From Saprospiraceae bacterium UBA7328 (GTDB lineage Bacteria > Bacteroidota > Bacteroidia > Chitinophagales > Saprospiraceae), in NCBI GenBank assembly GCA_002471345.1, contig DKPS01000191.1, positions 1-31,336 on the forward strand: a DNA stretch of 31,336 bases, read 5' to 3'. Both the position numbers and the translations under genes were made by a program. The notes beneath the pieces were generated by a model. The model did no database searches, had not been told where the DNA came from, and was given only the letters and a program-made list of their open reading frames with translations. Below are positions 17,715 to 26,100 of this stretch, in pieces (the first letter of the stretch is position 1; each line of letters starts with the position of its first letter).

Positions 17715-18680
17715 ATGAAAGAAAAATTAGCATCATTTATTATTGTTATGGTGCTTTTTTCTTTTGAGTCAAATCCCATCTTGTGTCAGTCAGATCTTGA
17801 TTCCGTAGGCAGAAAAAGGTTGGTATGGACTAGTTCTGCCTTAGGACTAGGATATGGCACATCTACATATTTACTTAATGAGGTATGGTATAAAGATTAC
17901 CCTCGCAGCTCATTTCATTTTTTTAATGATTGGGGAGAATGGAACCGGATGGATAAAATTGGGCATGTTTTTTCTTCACAATTCCAGAGTAATTATGCCT
18001 ATCACCTTTATAAATGGTCTGGCTTGTCTGAGAAACGGTCTATTTTATATGGCTCTGTTACTTCTTTAATGTTTCAAAGCACTGTTGAATTACTAGACGG
18101 GTTTTCATCTCAATGGGGGTTTTCAGGGTATGATTTTGGAGCAAATATCATGGGCACATCATTATTCGCAATTCAACAATCTTTATGGGGAGAACAGAAA
18201 ATAATGTTCAAGGTATCTGGTGGAAAAAGAAATTATGAAAAAATAGCCCTTGCAGAAAATGGAAACAACATTTCACTAAACCAAAGGGCTAATGAACTAT
18301 TCGGCAAAAGTGTAGCTTCTCGATTTCTTAAAGACTATAATAGTCAAACGTATTGGGTATCATTCAATATTAATTCACTCTCCAAGGCTCAAAAATGGCC
18401 TGCTTGGCTCAATATGTCCATTGGATATGGAGCAGAGAACCTTTATGGGGGATTCGAGAATGAGTGGGTAGAAAACAATAATCTAATTACATTGTCGAAA
18501 CAAGAATACCCAAGATATCATCAAGTCTATTTTTCACCAGATATCGATTTGACGAAAATCAAAACTCAAAGCAGACTATTGAAAACAGTATTTGGAGTGT
18601 TAAATATTTTTAAGTTTCCTTTACCTGCTCTAGAATGGTCAAGTCAAGGTGGGTTTTCTTTTCATTTTCTAAAATTTTAA
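17715..18680 (+). CDS. DUF2279 family exported protein
   Basis: 321 residues with an N-terminal signal peptide (LASFIIVMVLFSFESNPILCQ). The conserved DUF2279 core is at ~30-150: LLNEVWYKDYPRSSFHFFND, WNRMDKIGHVFSSQF, QSTVELLDGFSSQWGFSGYD and GANIMGTSLF. The family (related to E. coli YfiM) is predicted to be an envelope protein of unknown function; the H/D/E residues in the KIGH and VELLDG motifs suggest a membrane-embedded site. The C-terminal ~120 residues look strand-rich and are less conserved. The DJ-1-like lipoprotein gene starts 2 nt after the stop, so the two are probably co-translated and act in the same compartment. Confidence 0.75.
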   Translation: MKEKLASFIIVMVLFSFESNPILCQSDLDSVGRKRLVWTSSALGLGYGTSTYLLNEVWYKDYPRSSFHFFNDWGEWNRMDKIGHVFSSQFQSNYAYHLYKWSGLSEKRSILYGSVTSLMFQSTVELLDGFSSQWGFSGYDFGANIMGTSLFAIQQSLWGEQKIMFKVSGGKRNYEKIALAENGNNISLNQRANELFGKSVASRFLKDYNSQTYWVSFNINSLSKAQKWPAWLNMSIGYGAENLYGGFENEWVENNNLITLSKQEYPRYHQVYFSPDIDLTKIKTQSRLLKTVFGVLNIFKFPLPALEWSSQGGFSFHFLKF

Positions 18681-18682
18681 CG

Positions 18683-19414
18683 ATGAGAATATTTTTATGG
18701 ATTTTCCTTATGATCATTCTATTAGGTTGTCAAAACAAAATAGAACAGGAAAAGGGTCCCAAGTTTATGAAAGAAAAACCAATACTCAATCCAGATCATT
18801 ACAATGTTGGGTTTCTAATTATGGATGGAGTTTTCAATACAGAACTGATCGCTCCTTATGACATTTTCCAACACACAGTATTTAGAGAAGGAATCAAGGC
18901 CATGAATACTTTTACAGTGGCGAACACACTTTCACCCATAAGAACTTTCGAGGGCTTGTACATATTACCAGATTATGATTATACAAATGAGACGGTTCCA
19001 CATATAGACATTCTTGTAGTACCGAGCGCTGAACATCATCTAGACAGTGATTTAGAGAATGAACAAATGATCTCATGGGTCAAAAAAACAGGGGAGGCTG
19101 CGACCTATGTGACAAGCCATTGTGATGGTGCATTCGTCTTAGCCAAAGCGGGTTTGTTAGAAAATGTTGCCTCTACAACGTTTCCTTCTGATATAAATAA
19201 ATACAAAGAGATGTTTCCTCGACTAGATGTCAAAAGTGAAGTGTTGTTCGTCCATGATGGGAAATACATTACCTCAGCAGGGGGAGCAAAAAGTTTTGAA
19301 GCGGCATTATATCTTACCGAACTTTTGTATGGCAAGGAAATAGCCAAAAGTATATCTGGAGGGTTAGTGATTGATTGGAATTTGGAGAATGTTCCCCATA
19401 TTAAAGTAAATTGA
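18683..19414 (+). CDS. DJ-1/PfpI family lipoprotein
   Basis: 243 residues from the ATG at 18683, only 2 nt after the DUF2279 stop. Earlier in-frame starts would overlap that gene and hide the lipoprotein signal (FLWIFLMIILLGC, lipid-modified Cys at 16). The rest is a DJ-1/PfpI (class I glutamine-amidotransferase-like) fold: VGFLIMDGVFNTELIAPYDI with the conserved Glu at 54, IDILVVPSAE, and the nucleophile elbow TSHCDGAF with Cys147. Family members include peptidases, glyoxalase III/deglycase-like enzymes, isonitrile hydratases and AraC-regulator sensor domains; which one this is cannot be told. Export is unusual for this mostly cytosolic superfamily. It is convergent with uvrC, separated by 8 nt. 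Confidence 0.85.
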   Translation: MRIFLWIFLMIILLGCQNKIEQEKGPKFMKEKPILNPDHYNVGFLIMDGVFNTELIAPYDIFQHTVFREGIKAMNTFTVANTLSPIRTFEGLYILPDYDYTNETVPHIDILVVPSAEHHLDSDLENEQMISWVKKTGEAATYVTSHCDGAFVLAKAGLLENVASTTFPSDINKYKEMFPRLDVKSEVLFVHDGKYITSAGGAKSFEAALYLTELLYGKEIAKSISGGLVIDWNLENVPHIKVN

Positions 19415-19422
19415 TGGATAGG

Positions 19423-21225
19423 TTAAAGATGTTCTAAATACTCCTTAACTATTTTGGCTTTCTTGTTTCCTATTTCAGCAGCTAAATTCTCCAAAGACTC
19501 CTCTTTTATGCGTTTGACACTACCAAATTTCTGGAGCAATTGTTGAGCAGTTTTCTCTCCTATTCCACCAATATCCGTCAGTTCAGATCCAAATGCATTT
19601 TTACTTCTTAGATCTCTGTGAAAATTAATCGCAAAACGATGTGCTTCATTTCTAAGCTGTTGAATAAGTTTCAGAGATTCTGATCTTTTATCAATATAGA
19701 GCGGAACGGGATCATAAGACATATAGATTTCTTCTAATTTTTTAGCAATTCCAATGACAACTATTTGATCTGAGAGATTCAGTTTTTCTATACTTATCAT
19801 AGCCGAACTCAATTGACCTTTTCCTCCATCTATAACTACTAGTTGGGGTAAAGGCTTTTCTTCTTCTAGTAATCTTTTATAACGCCGATAAACAACTTCC
19901 TCCATAGATGCAAAATCATTCGCACCCTCTACAGTTTTAATATTGAATTTTCTATAATCCTTTTTACTTGGTCGAGCATTTTTGAAGACTACACAACTGG
20001 CTACAGGGTTTGTCCCCTGAATGTTAGAGTTATCAAAACATTCTATATGAAAAGGCATTTCATTCATTTCTAAATCTGCTTTTAGAGTAGAGAGAATCCT
20101 TTCTGCAGGGGTTTGTTTTTTTATTTTGGATATATTCTCTTTCCTTTTCTGCATCATGTGATAGAATACATTTTTGGCAGATAAATCAAGAAGCTTCTTT
20201 TTATCTCCTCGTTGAGGAATTGTTTGATTTATTTCCTCAGGATATTCTACTGAAAAAGGTAATATCATCTCAGGAGCAATACTGTTATACTTTTCTCTGA
20301 AATAATTAACAGAATATCTCAAGACATCTTCTGGTTCTTGATTCAGATTCATAGTTAGCTCTATGGTATCTGTATTGATTAAGAGGCCATTCACAATTTT
20401 TAGATAGTTGACATAAGCTAATTGGTCATCTTCTGTATTGATAGAAAACACATCTACGTCTTTTATCGTGTGACTTACCACGGCAGACTTGGATTGATAT
20501 TCTTGTAAAAGATCTAATCTTTCTTTAATTATTGAAGCTTTCTCAAAATTTAATGCTTCAGAATGTTCTCCCATCTTAGATTTCAGATAGTCCTTAACGG
20601 GCTTGAGGTTCCCTCTTAAGATATGTTTTATTTGGTCTATGTTATTGTTATAGTCATCTTCTGTTTGTAAGTTTTCACATGGCCCAAGACAGTTTTTAAT
20701 GTGATATTCCAAACAGACTTTAAATTTCCCGGAGTTTATGTTTGACTCAGATAGATTAAATGTGCAATTCCGAATAGGAAAGAGACTTTTTATTACATCA
20801 AAAATTTGTCTTTGCTTCCACTTAGAAGTGTAAGGACCAAAATAAGTGGATCCATCTTTTATTAGTTTTCGTGTAAAAAAAACTCTTGGAAAACGTTCGT
20901 TTTTCACAACCATGTAAGTGTATGACTTATCGTCCTTAAGGTTGACGTTATATCTGGGTTGGTGTTTTTTGATTAACGTGTTTTCTAGTATTAGCGCATC
21001 TTGCTCTGAGTCCACCACAGTATACTCTACACGATTCGCATTTTTAATCATCACACGGGTTTTATAAGCTTTGTGTTTTTTGTCACCAAAGTAAGATGCA
21101 ATACGATTTTTTAGATTTTTAGCTTTTCCTACATAGATGATTCTTTCTTGATCATCTATGTATCGATACACTCCAGGTTCTCGAGGAAGAGAAGGAAGTA
21201 GGTTTTTATAATCGTCAGTTGTCAA
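19423..21225 (-). CDS. uvrC: excinuclease ABC subunit C (UvrC)
   Basis: 600 residues, normal UvrC length. The N-terminal GIY-YIG nuclease (about 16-95) has GVYRYI, YVGKAKNLKNR and the Glu-containing SEQDALILENTLIKK; it makes the 3' incision. A UVR/UvrB-binding motif is at ~205-240 (EHSEALNFEKASIIKERLDL). The RNase H-like C-terminal nuclease (5' incision) has ECFDNSNIQGTNPVAS, VVIDGGKGQL and the His of NEAHRFAINFHR, followed by tandem HhH (DIGGIGEKTAQQLLQKFGS). The start is a TTG at 21225, 7 nt after the mgsA stop; no in-frame ATG precedes the GIY motif and the N-terminal length fits the family. It is the third gene of a protease-mgsA-uvrC run. Confidence 0.96.
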   Translation of the reverse strand: MTTDDYKNLLPSLPREPGVYRYIDDQERIIYVGKAKNLKNRIASYFGDKKHKAYKTRVMIKNANRVEYTVVDSEQDALILENTLIKKHQPRYNVNLKDDKSYTYMVVKNERFPRVFFTRKLIKDGSTYFGPYTSKWKQRQIFDVIKSLFPIRNCTFNLSESNINSGKFKVCLEYHIKNCLGPCENLQTEDDYNNNIDQIKHILRGNLKPVKDYLKSKMGEHSEALNFEKASIIKERLDLLQEYQSKSAVVSHTIKDVDVFSINTEDDQLAYVNYLKIVNGLLINTDTIELTMNLNQEPEDVLRYSVNYFREKYNSIAPEMILPFSVEYPEEINQTIPQRGDKKKLLDLSAKNVFYHMMQKRKENISKIKKQTPAERILSTLKADLEMNEMPFHIECFDNSNIQGTNPVASCVVFKNARPSKKDYRKFNIKTVEGANDFASMEEVVYRRYKRLLEEEKPLPQLVVIDGGKGQLSSAMISIEKLNLSDQIVVIGIAKKLEEIYMSYDPVPLYIDKRSESLKLIQQLRNEAHRFAINFHRDLRSKNAFGSELTDIGGIGEKTAQQLLQKFGSVKRIKEESLENLAAEIGNKKAKIVKEYLEHL

Positions 21226-21232
21226 AATGTAT

Positions 21233-21595
21233 CTAAATAATCCCTTTTAAAAACAAAGCAGCAGCAGCAGGGTTAGTTGCCAATGGCACATTATGCACGT
21301 CACAGATCCTCATGAGCATTTGTACGTCAGGTTCATGTGGATGTTTATCTAAAGGGTCTCTGAAGAATATGACCATATCAAGAGCTTCTGTAGCTGTTAG
21401 TGTTGCTATCTGGGCATCGCCACCCATAGGTCCGGATAATAGAGGTTTTATTTTTATTCCTGCTTTGGATATGTGTGAAGAAGTAGTACCTGTGCCAAAG
21501 AGTGTGCATTGGTTAAGCTTTTCTTTATTTTGAAGTGCAAAGGCAACCATTTCTGCTTTCTTACCATCATGAGCAATCATCGCTATTCTTAGCAT
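21233..21595 (-). CDS. mgsA: methylglyoxal synthase
   Basis: 120 residues. It converts dihydroxyacetone phosphate to methylglyoxal and phosphate, a glycolytic bypass that frees phosphate when sugar phosphates pile up. Visible active-site features: H9 in IAHDGKK, the phosphate-binding TGTTS, catalytic D60 in SGPMGGDAQI, FFRDPL, and H87/D90 in PHEPDVQ, then LATNPAAA. It lacks the N-terminal and C-terminal extensions of the 152-residue E. coli enzyme, giving a compact core. Its ATG is 4 nt after the stop of the exported protease gene and its stop 7 nt before uvrC, so all three probably share a transcript. Confidence 0.93.
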   Translation of the reverse strand: MLRIAMIAHDGKKAEMVAFALQNKEKLNQCTLFGTGTTSSHISKAGIKIKPLLSGPMGGDAQIATLTATEALDMVIFFRDPLDKHPHEPDVQMLMRICDVHNVPLATNPAAAALFLKGII

Positions 21596-21599
21596 TATT

Positions 21600-24194
21600 C
21601 TATTTTGAAATGATAATTTTTTCTATTCCTAGAACTCTGGTTCCATCTCTAATTTGAAGAAAGTAGATGCCATTTTCCAAGTCATTTATTTCAATAGCAC
21701 GTTCTAAATTTCCTTTTTGTCTTAAAGAACCAATGGCATCATGGATCAAGTAACTCCACTTATTAACATTGTCTTCTAGTTTTAAGAAAATGACATCTCT
21801 AGCAGGGTTGGGATAAACTTTAAATTTGGTTTCTGATAAGTCTTCAGTTGAAACTGAATTCTTGGAAACATTTGTACACACTTCTATTGTCCAACTATCA
21901 AAGGACCCTCCATCAAACTCTTCTAAGTCAAGGACTTTTAACTTCCAATCACCTCCAGACAACTCATCTATAAAAATAGAAAGTGAACCATCTGGTATGT
22001 GTGACATTGAATCTGCAAGAGGGCAGGTGAAAGTGGTTTCTGCACTGTCATCAAAACCAACATGAAAATTAGTAGCTCTTTCACATTCTTGATTAAGAAG
22101 GATAATCTCTTTACCAGAAGGACTTTCAAGTCTGAACTGAAGATCTCCTACCCAACTATGAGTCCCAATAATACTTATGATATTAACATCTGAAATAGCT
22201 TGATTTGTAGGGATGTTGATAGTCGAAATGACGGTGTTTCTGTCGTCTTCAGTTATAATTTTGGGCAGATCAGAGGCAGTATAAGTGGTACACTCTATTT
22301 TTCCTGTTTCAAAAGTGAAGTTTGACCAGATGCCAGTTCCACAAGCATTGATGCCCCTTACTCTCCAATAGTATTCTGTCTCCTGATCTAAATTTCCTAA
22401 TTCATAAAAGTTAGGTGATGATTCTTTTTGACTAAAGACCAAAGAGTTAAAATTTGGATTTTTTGAAAGTTCCATATCATAAAATTCAAAATCATCAACC
22501 CACTGTAAAGTTATTTGAGTGCCAACCGTAGCTGCTTCATCTGGACTAATTCGTGTTACCATATTCGGAATCTCTTGAGATACATGAAGAGTAATAAATG
22601 TAATTGTCTGAGTTATAGCCTCATCGGCAACAAACTTGATTTCATACTCTCCTTGAGCAGCTGAGTTGTCTACAGAAATATTTGCAGTAATGGTTTGATC
22701 TGGACCAATTTGTAAGTCTGCAAAAGAAATCGAAATTCCATCGCTATTACCATCAACCTCATAGGATAAATTTGCAACGGAAGAAAACCCATTATTGGCA
22801 CTTAGGGTTATAGAATATTCTGTATTAATTTGATTACAAATACTTACAACCCTGTCACTAACAGTCAGAATAGCAGAGCAATTCTTTCCTTGAAGCTGAG
22901 AGATGCCAGTATTATCTGGATCTAACCAAGCATTTAAACTTCCTTTCGGTGACCCATCCCCTTCCCAAGAGATATCAAACCGACCAAAAATGTCCCAAAG
23001 GCCATTCCCACAACTTGCTTCTCCACCGAATACTTGTCCTATGATTTGTTGGTCAGGGTTAAAAAGTGGCGCTCCCGAGGAACCTCCTTCTGTTGTCCCA
23101 ATTTCCCAGTTTTCTACATACCAAAAAGCATCGTCATCTTCGTATACAGTAATAGGATCATTTTCAAAACTTATTCTTTTCTCATCAGTATTTGGATGAT
23201 GAATTACAACCGCACTAGACGAAGGGTTACTTGAATTGTTCCAACCAGCAAAGTGTGGATCTGCTTCAACAGGGACATCTGCATCCAATTCTAAAAGCAC
23301 CATATCTGAAAGTGGGTTGCTTGCCACAATTTTGGCTCCTGTATTAAAAATATCAAGACGTCCATCACCATTCCCTCCACTTTGAACAGAATTAGTATCT
23401 CTACAGATTTGATTCTCGAATTTCCAATGTACCACTACACTAGATGCATTGTTTTCTGTAATGCCACAATGGTCTGCCGTTAAAAAGTAGGGTAAGCAAT
23501 TATTTTTGGCATTATTGACCAATGCTCCGGAACATATTAGTGTACCTTCTATAGAATAGACCCCAACAGAACGTATTACATCTCTATAGTTTTCTACCTC
23601 AGGAAAACCATCATCAATTCCACATATTACATCAAGATTGCATGACTGCGAAAGGGATTTTTGTCTAGATTCTAAAAATCCATGATTAATCTTTCCTATA
23701 GATAATTGAAGTTGGTCCAAAGACTTGCTTGGAATAACAATTTGAATAATAATATCATCATATGGAATAATGGGAGACCACAGTTGGCCATTAGTCTTAT
23801 TATCAAAGTCAGTGAAGGGGCCGGCCATATATTGTTTGTCAGCAGTAAAAATGATCATGTATCCACCTCTTGGCATTATATACTTGTCAAATGCTAGGTT
23901 AATGGAGGTCGCACCAGGAGACTGGATCCTCTGTCTCCAAAGCAATCTGTTGTTAGGAATAGATTCCCAAGAACCATCTTTGACACAATCAATATTTACA
24001 TCAATAGCTTTGGCAAAAGTTAATGCCGAAAAATCCTTTGTTTCGTTTTCTTTCCTTAGTTTTTGGTTGTCTAGTTTCTCTACCTCATAATTCTCTATGG
24101 TACTATAATCACTTCCATCTTCATTGATTAGTGAAAACTGGGCAGTAAGATTCAGAGAGAAAATCATTAAAAAAAAATGTAATAATTGCTTCAT
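21600..24194 (-). CDS. exported trypsin/lysyl-endopeptidase-like serine protease with T9SS sorting domain
   Basis: 864 residues with a signal peptide (MKQLLHFFLMIFSLNLTA). The catalytic domain (~185-440) has the S1 triad in order: H242 in LTADHCG, D297 in LSDMVLLELD, S373 in EGGSSGAPLF, with several Cys as in secreted lysyl endopeptidases. It is followed by a BACON/Ig-like region (~445-540), a fibronectin III domain (~545-630, YYWRVRGINACG), a proprotein-convertase P-domain (~640-775, THSWVGDLQFRLESPSG, SGGDWKLKVLDLEEFDGG) and a type A T9SS sorting domain (~790-864, FKVYPNPARDVIFLKL). It is predicted to be exported and attached at the surface or released, degrading protein outside the cell. 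Cleavage specificity for Lys is a family guess. It is first in a tight cluster with mgsA and uvrC. Confidence 0.9.
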   Translation of the reverse strand: MKQLLHFFLMIFSLNLTAQFSLINEDGSDYSTIENYEVEKLDNQKLRKENETKDFSALTFAKAIDVNIDCVKDGSWESIPNNRLLWRQRIQSPGATSINLAFDKYIMPRGGYMIIFTADKQYMAGPFTDFDNKTNGQLWSPIIPYDDIIIQIVIPSKSLDQLQLSIGKINHGFLESRQKSLSQSCNLDVICGIDDGFPEVENYRDVIRSVGVYSIEGTLICSGALVNNAKNNCLPYFLTADHCGITENNASSVVVHWKFENQICRDTNSVQSGGNGDGRLDIFNTGAKIVASNPLSDMVLLELDADVPVEADPHFAGWNNSSNPSSSAVVIHHPNTDEKRISFENDPITVYEDDDAFWYVENWEIGTTEGGSSGAPLFNPDQQIIGQVFGGEASCGNGLWDIFGRFDISWEGDGSPKGSLNAWLDPDNTGISQLQGKNCSAILTVSDRVVSICNQINTEYSITLSANNGFSSVANLSYEVDGNSDGISISFADLQIGPDQTITANISVDNSAAQGEYEIKFVADEAITQTITFITLHVSQEIPNMVTRISPDEAATVGTQITLQWVDDFEFYDMELSKNPNFNSLVFSQKESSPNFYELGNLDQETEYYWRVRGINACGTGIWSNFTFETGKIECTTYTASDLPKIITEDDRNTVISTINIPTNQAISDVNIISIIGTHSWVGDLQFRLESPSGKEIILLNQECERATNFHVGFDDSAETTFTCPLADSMSHIPDGSLSIFIDELSGGDWKLKVLDLEEFDGGSFDSWTIEVCTNVSKNSVSTEDLSETKFKVYPNPARDVIFLKLEDNVNKWSYLIHDAIGSLRQKGNLERAIEINDLENGIYFLQIRDGTRVLGIEKIIISK

Positions 24195-24365
24195 ATATTA
24201 GACATGGATGTAGTAGAAAATAAAACTACAATTATTTGCACCAAAGTATTGAATGATCAAAGACAATGAAAGTAGACCTGAGAAAATTATTATTTACATT
24301 TATTCATGAATAAGGAAACCATTCCCACGTCATCTACATTTTAATAATTGTAACAAATCCACAAC

Positions 24366-25376
24366 ATGTCTTCTACATCATTAGAAATAGCCAAGAAAAA
24401 TCTCGATAGAAGAGGGTATCTCAGATTAGATTTGGATCCTGAAATGGACTTTGTAGCGGAAATAGAAAACCTTAAGAAAGAAAAGAACGCTATTATTTTG
24501 GCTCATTATTATCAAGAATCCGAAATACAGGATGTTGCCGATTATATTGGAGATAGCCTAGGGCTGGCACAAAAAGCAGCTGAGACAGATGCAGAAATAA
24601 TTGTCTTTGCAGGAGTCCATTTTATGGCAGAAACGGCTAAAATGTTGAGCCCAGAGAAAAAAGTTTTACTCCCAGACCTTAAAGCCGGATGCTCTTTGGC
24701 AGATTCATGTCCGCCTCATCTTTTTAGAAAGTTCAAAGAAAAGTATCCTGATCACGTGGTGATAAGTTACATTAATTGCACCGCAGAACTTAAAACACTG
24801 ACTGACATTTGCTGCACATCATCTAATGCTAAAATCGTTGTAGACAGTGTTCCTGAAGACAAGGGGATCATATTTGCCCCAGATCGAAACCTCGGGGCGT
24901 ATTTAAAAAAGAAAACGGGAAGAGACCTTATACTTTGGAATGGAACATGTATGGTGCATGAGATTTTTTCAAATGAAAAAATCACGAAACTCCTGTCTCG
25001 ACATCCAAAAGCCAAACTTATAGCTCATCCTGAATGCGAAGCTCATATTCTGGAAAAAGCACATTTTATTGGATCTACTAGTCAATTATTGCGTCATACT
25101 CATGAAGATGATAATGATACATTTATCGTAGCTACTGAAGCAGGGATCATTCATCAGATGGAATTGAAATCACCTGATAAAACTTTCATTCCCGCTCCAC
25201 CTAATAATACATGTGCTTGTAATGATTGCCCTCATATGAAGCGTAACACAATGGAGAAATTATACACATGTATGAAATATGAGCTTCCAGAGATTATTCT
25301 AGAAGATTGGGTTATAGAAAAAGGGGTAGCATCGATAAATAGAATGTTAGAAATATCTAAGGCGGCGGGGCTTTAA
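24366..25376 (+). CDS. nadA: quinolinate synthase
   Basis: 336 residues, ATG start. NadA condenses iminoaspartate with dihydroxyacetone phosphate to quinolinate in de novo NAD synthesis, using an oxygen-sensitive [4Fe-4S] cluster. The sequence shows the three homologous domains: [20 protein letters not shown] near the N-terminus, [20 protein letters not shown], and HPECEAHI. Likely cluster ligands are C109 (AGCSLADSC), C195 (NGTCMVHE) and C288 in the [10 protein letters not shown] motif. No nadB or nadC is adjacent. The stop is 6 nt from the convergent pcm stop. The 171-nt region upstream is divergent with the protease gene and shows no clear consensus promoter. Confidence 0.96.
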   Translation: MSSTSLEIAKKNLDRRGYLRLDLDPEMDFVAEIENLKKEKNAIILAHYYQESEIQDVADYIGDSLGLAQKAAETDAEIIVFAGVHFMAETAKMLSPEKKVLLPDLKAGCSLADSCPPHLFRKFKEKYPDHVVISYINCTAELKTLTDICCTSSNAKIVVDSVPEDKGIIFAPDRNLGAYLKKKTGRDLILWNGTCMVHEIFSNEKITKLLSRHPKAKLIAHPECEAHILEKAHFIGSTSQLLRHTHEDDNDTFIVATEAGIIHQMELKSPDKTFIPAPPNNTCACNDCPHMKRNTMEKLYTCMKYELPEIILEDWVIEKGVASINRMLEISKAAGL

Positions 25377-25382
25377 CAGTAT

Positions 25383-26078
25383 TTATGAGTTTACTCCTGT
25401 AAGCATTGGTACAAACCTATAAGTTCCAAATTCTTGTTTAGTAAATGTAGAATGGTCCTTCTTTTTGATTTTCATCATTTTTTGTTCTTCACTTCCTAAA
25501 GGAATAATCATAATTCCACCAACTTTTAGCTGATCTAAAAGTATTTTCGGAATATCACTTGCAGCAGCTGTGATAATAATTTTGTCAAAAGGGGCAAATC
25601 TTTCAGCTCCTTTCCATCCATCACCAAAAAGTGTGCGAATTTGATTGTAGCCCATATTTACTAGTCTTTTTGATGTTCTTTCAAAAAGAACCTTTTGTCT
25701 CTCGATAGTGTAGACTTTTGCACCAATTTCAGAAAGAATTACAGCTTGATACCCCGATCCTGTTCCTATTTCTAAGATTTTATCTCCTCTTTTCACTTCA
25801 AGTAGAGAAGACTGCATAGCCACGGTGAATGGTTGGGAGATGGTCTGATCAGCATCTATCGGAAATGCTACATCCTTATATGCCCATTCTTCAAACACCG
25901 GTTCCAAGAATGAATGTCGCGGCACTCTTCCTATGGCATCTATTACGGCACGATTGGTAATGCCCTTTTGAATTAATGTCTGGACAAGTTTTTTTCTTAG
26001 GCCCTTAGTTCGATATGTGTCTTTATCCAAAATATGACATTGTTGATTGGTAAAGATATAGCAATCAACCCAAAACAC
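25383..26078 (-). CDS. pcm: protein-L-isoaspartate O-methyltransferase
   Basis: PCMT uses S-adenosylmethionine to methylate L-isoaspartyl residues in aged proteins, starting their repair. Family features: VPRHSFLEPVFEEWAYKDVA, FPIDADQTISQPFTVA (substrate motif), SAM-binding motif I LEIGTGSGYQAVILSEIG, and GDGWKGAERFAPFDKIIITA. The start is uncertain. The 231-residue reading begins at a GTG at 26078; the family more often begins close to TYRTKGLRKKLV, which would favour the TTG at 26030 (215 residues). It lies 22 nt downstream of the lamin-tail gene start-to-stop reading on the opposite side of nadA, and is convergent with nadA. Confidence 0.92.
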   Translation of the reverse strand: MFWVDCYIFTNQQCHILDKDTYRTKGLRKKLVQTLIQKGITNRAVIDAIGRVPRHSFLEPVFEEWAYKDVAFPIDADQTISQPFTVAMQSSLLEVKRGDKILEIGTGSGYQAVILSEIGAKVYTIERQKVLFERTSKRLVNMGYNQIRTLFGDGWKGAERFAPFDKIIITAAASDIPKILLDQLKVGGIMIIPLGSEEQKMMKIKKKDHSTFTKQEFGTYRFVPMLTGVNS

Positions 26079-26100
26079 ATTATATAAAATGATAATATAT

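Noticed and set aside
23770..24090. 106-codon open frame on the plus strand.
   Set aside because: It is antisense to the protease N-terminal region and has no start context or domain.
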